Shown here in pieces: positions 43,845 through 49,971 of a DNA stretch of 49,971 nt. The stretch comes from Ectopseudomonas oleovorans. Lineage in GTDB: Bacteria > Pseudomonadota > Gammaproteobacteria > Pseudomonadales > Pseudomonadaceae. The stretch's first letter is position 1; every line of letters starts with the position of its first letter. The translations under genes and the position numbers were made by a program. Location: the NCBI RefSeq assembly GCF_003052605.1, contig NZ_QASO01000095.1, positions 1 through 49,971 of the forward strand, read 5' to 3'. Under the pieces are notes generated by a model, which saw only the letters and a program-made list of their open reading frames with translations, made no database searches and had not been told where the DNA came from.

Positions 43845-45416
43845 CTACGGCTCCGGCCGATAGCCCAGGCGCAAACCACCCCAATGCTTGCCCTGCACCA
43901 TGATTGGCACCGACAGGTCATGCATCAGCTCGCCGGTATCGCGCATGTAGGTCTGCAGCAGCAGCGCCTGCCTGTGGCTGCCGCAACGAATGCCGGTGCG
44001 GTCATTGAACAGGCGCTTACCGCGGCTGCGGGTGGCATCGACGGCCGGGTCGCCGCTGGGCGGGTGGTTGAACGCAGCGTTATGGGTCGGCACGTAGCCT
44101 TCCGGGGTGGTGGAAATGGCGAACACCAGCCCTTCATGGCGCTTGAGCAAGGGCTCCTGCAACGCCGGCAACACCTGGTCGGCGTACTGGTCAAAGCGGG
44201 TGCGGTACTTCTGCGGTTGGGTGCCGGCGATTGGTTGGTAGCGACGGTCGAACAGATCGTCGAGGCCGATGCGACCGGCCTGCAGGTCCTGCTCGAACTG
44301 GGCCGCGATGGCGGCGGCGCCTTCGCGGGCCAGGTCGTAGGCGCGCTGGTGGTAATCATCCAGGCCCACTTCGGCGAGCTGCTCGCTGACGGTCTCGGCC
44401 TGGCCCACCAGTTGTTCGGCTGCGTCTGCCAGTTGCCGCGTCTGCCCTTCGCTGCCTTGCACATCGTCCTGCAATTGCAGGGCGGCAGCCGAGAGGCTGG
44501 CCAGGCGCTGGTGGTTGTCCGCCGTGCCGGCGCTGATCTGCGCCACCTGCTGTTCGACTTCCTCGGCCTGGTCGGCGATGCCGTGCAGGTGGCTGCCGGC
44601 CGTCTCGATCTGCTGTGCGGCCTGTTCCAGCTCGACACTCTGGCGCTGGATATGAGCGACCACCGCCGCGCTCTGCTGGCGGATGTCGGCGACCATCTGG
44701 CTGACTTCCTCGGTGGCGCTGGCGGTGCGCGCGGCAAGGTTGCGCACCTCGTCGGCGACCACGGCAAAACCGCGGCCCATCTCGCCGGCGCGGGCAGCCT
44801 CGATGGCCGCGTTGAGCGCCAGCAGATTGGTCTGGCTGGCGATGGACTGGATCACCTGGGTGACCTGCTCGATCTGTTCGGTACGGCTACCGAGACCATC
44901 GATCAGCTCGCGACTGGCCAGGGTCTGGGCGCTGAGCTGCTGCATGCGTTCGATGGCCTGATTGAGTTCGGCCTGACCGTTGGCGCTGGCATCACGCACA
45001 TGGCGGGCCGCGGCCAGGGTCTGCTCGGCACGAGCGGCGCTGTCCTGCTCGGTGTGGGTGATGGCCTCGGCAGCCTGGCTGACCTGCTGCACCGCCGTCA
45101 GCTGCGATTGCAGGCGAGCGGCCAGATGCTTGACCGCATGGGCCACCTTGGCTGCGGACAGCGCGTTGTGGCAGGTGTGACGCGACAGCCCGCGGCTGAG
45201 CTCGACGAAGTCAGTGCTGGCGACTTGCTGCGCGGCGGGCGAACTGTCGTCGCGACGCTGCCATAGTCCCAGCCAGGGCCATAACGCCAGCAACAGATAG
45301 GACGGCACGCTCACGTAGAGCGGCAACTGCATCTGCTGGTAGACGAGCATCAGCCCGGCAAGGCCAACGGCATGCAATACGAAAGCGATCGGTGAACGGA
45401 CAAAGGCAGCTTGCAT
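43845..45416 (-). CDS. Methyl-accepting chemotaxis protein with C-terminal sensor domain
   Basis: The product has 523 residues. Two short membrane helices (about 8-25 and 30-50) form a hairpin with almost no periplasmic loop. The methyl-accepting coiled coil follows (about 80-330), with signalling tip [19 protein letters not shown] and [15 protein letters not shown]. The last 180 residues (from about 340) form a globular domain ending [20 protein letters not shown], resembling a Cache/PAS-like sensor fold placed after the signalling tip. Ligand sensing is therefore probably cytoplasmic. ATG 45416 has GAGG six bases upstream. The longer frame starting at TTG 45626 adds non-conserved residues. 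Confidence 0.85.
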   Translation of the reverse strand: MQAAFVRSPIAFVLHAVGLAGLMLVYQQMQLPLYVSVPSYLLLALWPWLGLWQRRDDSSPAAQQVASTDFVELSRGLSRHTCHNALSAAKVAHAVKHLAARLQSQLTAVQQVSQAAEAITHTEQDSAARAEQTLAAARHVRDASANGQAELNQAIERMQQLSAQTLASRELIDGLGSRTEQIEQVTQVIQSIASQTNLLALNAAIEAARAGEMGRGFAVVADEVRNLAARTASATEEVSQMVADIRQQSAAVVAHIQRQSVELEQAAQQIETAGSHLHGIADQAEEVEQQVAQISAGTADNHQRLASLSAAALQLQDDVQGSEGQTRQLADAAEQLVGQAETVSEQLAEVGLDDYHQRAYDLAREGAAAIAAQFEQDLQAGRIGLDDLFDRRYQPIAGTQPQKYRTRFDQYADQVLPALQEPLLKRHEGLVFAISTTPEGYVPTHNAAFNHPPSGDPAVDATRSRGKRLFNDRTGIRCGSHRQALLLQTYMRDTGELMHDLSVPIMVQGKHWGGLRLGYRPEP

Positions 45417-45754
45417 GACCGACCTCAGAGTTCTTGTTCTGGCGCGCGGCGAGGCGCTGTAGACGGACGGGGTCACGGCGGGTTCTCTCCTTGAATATCC
45501 CACGCAACCTGGGCAGCAGGCTACGTGTACGACAGGCCCGACGAAAAATAAGCGTGTGCAGGCCGGGCACGATGACCGGGATTCGAGCAGCTTGGACGCG
45601 CCAGCACCATAAAACTTTGGTAGCAAGCTGCCATGAATTTAGGCAGTGCCCCATCAGGCTCAACAAGGCTTCCATAGCTGCCTTTCGCAGAAAATCCGCA
45701 CCGGGCGCAGCACCTACACACTCGCTGTATCGACACTTAACTCAGTGGCATTAG

Positions 45755-45770
45755 CAGGCTGTTGAAAAAC
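45755..45770 (+). other. Solo terminus of the MITE-like element
   Basis: CAGGCTGTTGAAAAAC is identical, over all 16 bases, to the reverse complement of the right end of the element at 18852-19037. No partner end is found nearby. Confidence 0.65.
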
Positions 45771-45790
45771 CACCTCGGCTCTGGCCTCCT

Positions 45791-45854
45791 GCATCCGAGC
45801 ATCCGAGCATCCGAGCATCCGAGCATCCGAGCATCCGTGCATCCGTGCATCCGT
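45791..45854. repeat. Eight tandem copies of an 8-bp unit
   Basis: Five units GCATCCGA are followed by three GCATCCGT, without interruption. The array is 20 bases beyond the stop of the flavoprotein gene and not inside any gene. Confidence 0.95.
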
Positions 45855-45874
45855 AGCCCGGGTTTTCAGGCCTG

Positions 45875-46951
45875 CTACCCCACCATGCGATGGCGCTTGA
45901 CGAAGCGCCGGTCCAGCCAGTCCTTGCAATGCCCGTACAACTGCCCGCCGGCGCTCCAGTCGTGCCAACCGAACAGCGCCCCGCCATCGCCGGTGGCGAG
46001 CAGGGCCAGGCTTTGCCATTGCGCCCGATACTGGCGCAGCGGGCGCCCCTGCAGCGCGGCCTGCAGATTGGTGCTGAGTACCGGCGCCTGACGCACTGCG
46101 AAACGCCCGCTGCGACGCATGCCGTCGAGGCTGGCGCTGTCGCCGACAGCGAAGATCTGTGCATGGGACTCGCACTGCAGGGTCGGACGAATGGCGATGA
46201 ATCCGGCTGCGTCGCTGGCCAGTTGGCTCGCCGTCAGCCACGACCAGGGACGCGCACCGCTGGCCAGTAGCAGGCGCCGCCCGCGCCATACCGGCTCGTC
46301 ACCACTGAGCAGCCAGTCTTCCTCGATTCGGCCGATCGGGCAATGCTCGCGCACCTGCACGCCGCGCTGACGCAGATGCCCCAGTGCGCGCAGCCGCAGC
46401 CCCGGCCCCAGCCCGTCGAGCAGGGTTCCGCCGCAGAACAGCGCCAGCGCCGGTACCTTGCCGGCCAGCGCCAGGGCCAGCTCCACACCACCAGCCCCGC
46501 CACCGAGAATCGCCATGCGCCGTGGCTCGGCCTGCCATTGCTGCCAGCCTTCGAGCATCCGCTCGATGGGCCTGGCGGCCAACACCTGCATCCCTTCGCC
46601 CTGCTGCGGTGGAATGGCCATACCGGCACCGACGTTGAGCGACAGCCACTCACTCTGCAGGCTTCGGCCGTCTGCGAGCTGCAGGATGCGCGCATCGGCA
46701 TCGAGCGACGCGATCTCGCCCTCGATCAGCTCGACCTTGGCCGCCCGGCACAGCGGCTGCAGCTCCACGCGGCAGTCTGCCGGGCTGAAACGGCCGCTGA
46801 TCAGCCCCGGCAACATACCGGCGTACCAGGCTTCCGGGCCAGGGCTGAGCAAACCAATGCGGCCTGGCGGACGCTCCACCAGCGCCCAGCGGCGCAACAC
46901 GCCAAGGTGGGCATGGCCGGCCCCGGCCAGAATCAGATCGTACTGGGTCAT
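45875..46951 (-). CDS. Pyridine-nucleotide-disulfide oxidoreductase of the SelD-N-terminus type
   Basis: The product has 358 residues with two dinucleotide folds: LILAGAGHAHLGVLRRWAL at the N-terminus and MAILGGGAGGVELALALAG near 150. GDSASLDG near 270 is the FAD-binding end. The AGAGHAHL start and overall length match the group found either alone or fused to the front of selenophosphate synthetase SelD. No selD is in the window, so a selenium role is only suggested. No redox cysteine pair is evident. Start ATG 46951 has a weak ribosome site. Confidence 0.8.
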   Translation of the reverse strand: MTQYDLILAGAGHAHLGVLRRWALVERPPGRIGLLSPGPEAWYAGMLPGLISGRFSPADCRVELQPLCRAAKVELIEGEIASLDADARILQLADGRSLQSEWLSLNVGAGMAIPPQQGEGMQVLAARPIERMLEGWQQWQAEPRRMAILGGGAGGVELALALAGKVPALALFCGGTLLDGLGPGLRLRALGHLRQRGVQVREHCPIGRIEEDWLLSGDEPVWRGRRLLLASGARPWSWLTASQLASDAAGFIAIRPTLQCESHAQIFAVGDSASLDGMRRSGRFAVRQAPVLSTNLQAALQGRPLRQYRAQWQSLALLATGDGGALFGWHDWSAGGQLYGHCKDWLDRRFVKRHRMVG

Positions 46952-47319
46952 GCGTTAATTGCATCCGTCGCGGAACTGGCTCGGCACTTGGCCGGCACAG
47001 CGTTTGAAAGCTCGATAGTCCAATTCATGCTCGTGCAGCAGGGCAGACCATTCTGCGGACTCTGACGCCTGCCACGACTCAGCAAAGTCACACTCGGGCA
47101 AAGAGAGTGTCGTTACACCTGCGTAACCGCAACCGTTGACCGCAAGAAACTTGTGACGTGCTGTAAGTCGTCATTCGTCGCGCGATCCAGACGGATGAGA
47201 CTCGCAGCGCAATCATCGCGCCAGTAGTCGGCTAGAATGGCTCTGCGCGCGACCGCTCCTCAGACCTGACAGCGTCCACCGGACTTCGGCGCCCTCGTAG
47301 TAGCCATGAGGCGCCCAGG
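46952..47319. other. Intergenic region between divergent genes
   Basis: About 368 bases separate the flavoprotein and the 7TMR gene starts. Apart from the possible AraC tail I see only a GGTTGCGGTTACG-type stretch near 47120-47140 and no strong promoter pair. Confidence 0.4.
46955..47060 (-). pseudogene. Possible AraC-type HTH tail remnant
   Basis: A minus-strand frame ending in TAA three bases before the flavoprotein ATG reads ELDYRAFKRCAGQVPSQFRD. Its FKRxxGxxPxxFR pattern is that of the last helix of AraC regulators. The residues before it do not look like the rest of an AraC HTH, so it is either a small remnant or coincidence. Confidence 0.25.
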
Positions 47320-49806
47320 ATGCTTCGACCGCTTCGCTCACTGATCTTGCTGCTTTGCCTGGCCTGCGTCGTGCCGGCCTGGGCGACCAGTGCGTTGCCG
47401 TTACTCAAGCTCAGCGCTGCCGATCTGGCCACGCCGCTGAGCATCGAGCACAGCCTGCTGCTGGAAGACCCCAGCGGCCAGCTGAGCGCCAGCGAGGTAC
47501 TGCAGCGCATCGCGCAAGAGGGCCGCCAGGTTCAGGGTACCGCCCGCATCGGCTATACACGCAGCGCCTGGTGGCTCGCCGTGCAATTGCAGACACCGCC
47601 AGCCGAACGCCTGCAACTGATCATCGGCCAGACCTTCCTCGATGATCTGGAGGTCTGGCTGTTCGATGGCGAGCAGTCGCTCGGCCCGCTGTACAGCGGC
47701 GCAAAACGTCCATTCGCCGAACGTGGCGAGCCCTATCCACAGTTTCTGCTCAACCTGCCGCGCTTGGGCGATGGCCCGCACAGCCTGCTGCTGCGCGTGC
47801 AGAGTCATTCGGCGATCAACCTGCCGCTGCAGGTGGTCGGCGCCGAACAGGGCCAACAACTGATCGCCTACAGCTGGCTACAGAGCGGCCTGCTGATCGG
47901 CGCCCTGCTGGCGCTGGCACTGTTCTATCTGGTCAAGTTCAGCACCCTGCGCGAGGCGCAGCTGGCCTACCTCAGCCTCACCTCGTTGTGCGTAGCGCTG
48001 TACAACACCAGCCTGTACAACATTGCCGGCCTGCTCTGGCCGCAGTGGACGCTGCTGCCCAAATTGCTGATCAATCTACCCACCGCCGGGATGATGATCT
48101 TCAGCTCGCTGTTCATCGCCAGCGCCCTGGGCCTGCAGCTGGGACGTCTGCGCTGGCTGCGCGATGCCCTGTTCGGTGCCACCTTGCTGGTCTGCATCGG
48201 CGGCGTCTTCATCGACCATCCCCACGCCTACCAGACCCTCAACCTGCTGACGCTGGCCACCGGGCTGTATCAGTTGCTGCTGATGATCCTCGGCGTCTAT
48301 CAGCGCCGCCCTTATGCACCGGGCTATCTGCTGTGCTGGAGTGCTGCGCTGGTGCTGATGCTGCTGGTGCCGCTGAGCCGCGCCGGGCTGATTCCGCTAC
48401 CTGCTGGCTTCTATGCGCTGTATGCCTACCTGCCGGCGCTGAGCATGCTGCTGTTCGGCGCCCTGCTCGACAAGCAGCTGGAACGCGTACGCCGCGTGCT
48501 GCTGAGCAGCCAGGCGCAGGCCATCGATAATCTGGAGCAATACCAGGCGCTGTTTCGCCACAGCGGCGAAGGCATCTTCCGCTGCCATCGCGACGGCCAA
48601 CTGCTGGACGCCAACCCGAGCCTGGCGCGTCTGCTCGGTAGCGAGACCCTGCCGGACGATCTCAGCCAGCTGTCACTGCAGAGTCTGGTGGGCGAAACCC
48701 AGTGGCGCTGGCTGCTGTTGCAACTCGACGTGCAGGCTGGCGCAGTCAGCTGCGAGTGCCAGCTGTACGACCTCGAACAGCGGCCACGCTGGGTCTACCT
48801 GTCGCTGCACCTGCGTCCGCATCAGGAATTCATCGAAGGCATAGTGGTCGACCTCAGCGAGCGCCGCGCACTGGAAGAACGCCTGCAACAGCTCGCCGCC
48901 CACGACGCCCTGACCGGCCTGCTCAACCGCCGCGAGCTGGAAAGACTGCTCTCGGAAACGCTCAGCGGCGCAGCCAAACGGCGCTTCAGCCACCTGCTGT
49001 TACTGGGGCTGGATCGCTTCAAGCAGGTCAACGACCTCTGTGGTCATTCCGCCGGTGACCAGTTGCTCAGGCAATTGGCAACCCAGCTCGCGCACCAGTT
49101 GCCGCGACATGCCGAGCTGGCCCGCGTCGGCGGTGACGAGTTCGCCATTCTCCTTCGTGAAGTCGATGACGAAGCTGCGCTGAGCCAGGCCGAGCAGTTG
49201 CGCCGCGCCGTCGAGCAGTTCGTTTTCACCTGGCAGGGGCGCCCCTTCCGTCTCCACACCAGCATCGGCCTGCTCGCCCTTGGCTCTGGCGTGCGCGACT
49301 GGGAGACCGCACTGACCTGGGCCAGCAGCGCCAGCCAACTGGCCAAGCACCAGGGCCGCAACCGCGTGTGCCAGTTCAACCCGGAAGACGGCGCGCTGCT
49401 CGAACATCAACGCCAGTTGCAGTGGATTACCCGCCTGCGCGAGGCCTGCGAACGCGGTCATTTCGAGCTGTTCTACCAACCCGTACAAGCGCTGCAGAGT
49501 GCCACCGCCGGCCTGCACTACGAAGTCCTGCTGCGCTACCGCGATCCGCAGAGTGGCGAGTGGATCAGCCCGGCGCAATTTCTCGATGCAGCGGCGCGTT
49601 ATGACTTTCTCGGCGCCATCGACCGCTGGGTCGTCCAGCATCTGTGCGCCTGGCTGGCCGCCAACCCGCGGCACCTGGCGCAATTGGCTCAGGTCAACGT
49701 CAACCTCAGCGCCAACTCTCTGCTCGATTCCGACTTCCACCGTTTGCTGCAGAATGAGCTGCAGCAGCACGGCCTGCCGCCCGGAAAATTCGTAACCGCT
49801 CCATAA
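47320..49806 (+). pseudogene. 7TMR-DISM, PAS, GGDEF, EAL protein gene cut by an IS66 element
   Basis: The product as read has 828 residues. After a signal peptide (about 1-22) come a DISMED2-like periplasmic domain (30-180), seven membrane helices (190-385), a PAS domain (405-520), a GGDEF domain (525-685) with RVGGDEF, and the beginning of an EAL domain with YEVLLRY and NVNLSANS. At FVTAP the frame enters the IS66 terminus and stops. The DDFGTG, the second glutamate and the rest of the EAL domain are absent, so phosphodiesterase activity is lost. The cyclase half could still fold. The EAL motif itself reads EVL. GAGG precedes ATG 47320. Confidence 0.88.
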
Positions 49807-49809
49807 ACC

Positions 49810-49831
49810 CCGTCCTGGCGGACGGTTTTTT
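49810..49831 (+). terminator. Terminator hairpin at the IS66 end
   Basis: CCGTCC and GGACGG pair around TGGC and are followed by six T on the plus strand. It lies just inside the element and would stop transcription entering from the interrupted gene. Confidence 0.75.
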
Positions 49832-49971
49832 CAGGAAGCAGAGGCAGAAGCTGGCGAGCAGTTCCACGGCAGCAGCGCTTCGTAATCCTCGACGCGGCTC
49901 GCCGCTGACAGGCGTTCAAGGATGTGGCGCAACCAGGCGTAAGGCTCTTGCCCGTTGGCTTTGGCAGTTTC
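49831..49971 (-). CDS. IS66-family transposase, C-terminal end
   Basis: The last 46 codons read ETAKANGQEPYAWLRHILER followed by VEDYEALLPWNCSP and a TGA at 49831-49833. This matches the C-terminus of IS66 TnpC transposases, which carry TAKANG-EPYAWLRH and EALLPWN motifs. The start is outside the window. Confidence 0.9.
   Translation of the reverse strand, partial: ETAKANGQEPYAWLRHILERLSAASRVEDYEALLPWNCSPASASAS

Larger units (their letters stand above)
49792..49971. mobile_element. IS66-family insertion sequence, one end
   Basis: The element terminus begins GTAACCGCTCCATAAACCCC, which interrupts the EAL-domain codons. It is followed by a terminator and the end of a minus-strand IS66-type transposase gene. 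The remainder lies beyond the window, so length and target duplication cannot be seen. Confidence 0.8.

Noticed and set aside
45600..45630. FliA (sigma-28) promoter for the chemoreceptor gene
   Set aside because: CAAAGTTT resembles the -35 part, but eleven bases later the sequence reads CGCGTCCA instead of a GCCGATAA-like -10.
45791..45854. CRISPR or satellite-protein coding repeat
   Set aside because: Units are contiguous 8-mers without spacers, and no open frame crosses the array.
46970..47010. Sigma-54 promoter in the flavoprotein-7TMR gap
   Set aside because: TGGC and TTGG pieces are present but lack the correct -24/-12 spacing and the TTGC element.

Overview
This window looks like chromosomal DNA of a Pseudomonas, probably the mendocina/oleovorans/pseudoalcaligenes branch. 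The evidence is high GC by eye, Pseudomonas-type REP/BIME hairpins, an OprD-family porin, polyamine gamma-glutamylation genes, oscA-sbp-cysTWA, and a gene order matching a known P. aeruginosa neighbourhood (OprE-like porin, PAS-GGDEF protein, desaturase desA, divergent PAS-GGDEF-EAL protein, oscA-sbp-cysTWA). The species is inferred, not proven. The window is bounded by insertion-sequence pieces: an IS1595-type transposase tail on the left, and the end of an IS66-type element on the right that has cut a GGDEF-EAL gene.

Layout. 1-4.6 kb: transposase tail, porin, a frameshifted diguanylate cyclase gene and a fatty-acid desaturase. 4.7-17.0 kb: six tightly packed plus-strand genes forming a signalling operon: PAS-GGDEF-EAL protein, REC-HDOD protein, Cache-GAF-4xPAS histidine kinase, CHASE-PAS hybrid kinase with two receivers, lone receiver, and an Hpt-REC-REC-GGDEF protein. 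17.0-23 kb: a second sulfate-uptake set (sbp-cysT-cysW without cysA), then the wreck of an lsfA-ssuE-ssuD-ssuF organosulfonate operon and a chromate transporter gene. 23.6-30.8 kb: MFS exporter, a small cysteine-containing gene with an internal stop, a methyltransferase, modABC behind a ModE-like operator, a minimal sigma-54-activator-like AAA+ protein, and an RBBP9-type hydrolase. 30.8-35.4 kb: oscA-sbp-cysTWA behind two AT-rich palindromes, then a TauE/SafE fragment. 35.4-43.4 kb: small membrane protein, short XRE protein, exported helical protein, Mpo1-like protein divergent from a Crp/Fnr regulator with a perfect palindrome between them, PhoD-type phosphatase, and pauB-like and pauA-like polyamine genes. 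43.8-50 kb: soluble-sensor MCP, octamer tandem repeat, SelD-N-terminus-like flavoprotein, and the interrupted 7TMR-GGDEF-EAL gene.

Two themes stand out. The first is c-di-GMP and phosphorelay signalling: four GGDEF proteins, two of them damaged, around one operon that combines two sister kinases, a phosphotransfer domain fused to a cyclase, and an EAL protein. The second is oxyanion and sulfur metabolism: two sulfate-binding proteins, two permease pairs, one CysA ATPase, molybdate uptake, ChrA and OscA. Here the sulfonate-use genes have decayed while sulfate and molybdate uptake stay intact. Several broken genes rest on single-base changes, so sequence error should be excluded for those. The deletions in the ssu region and the IS66 interruption do not depend on single bases.
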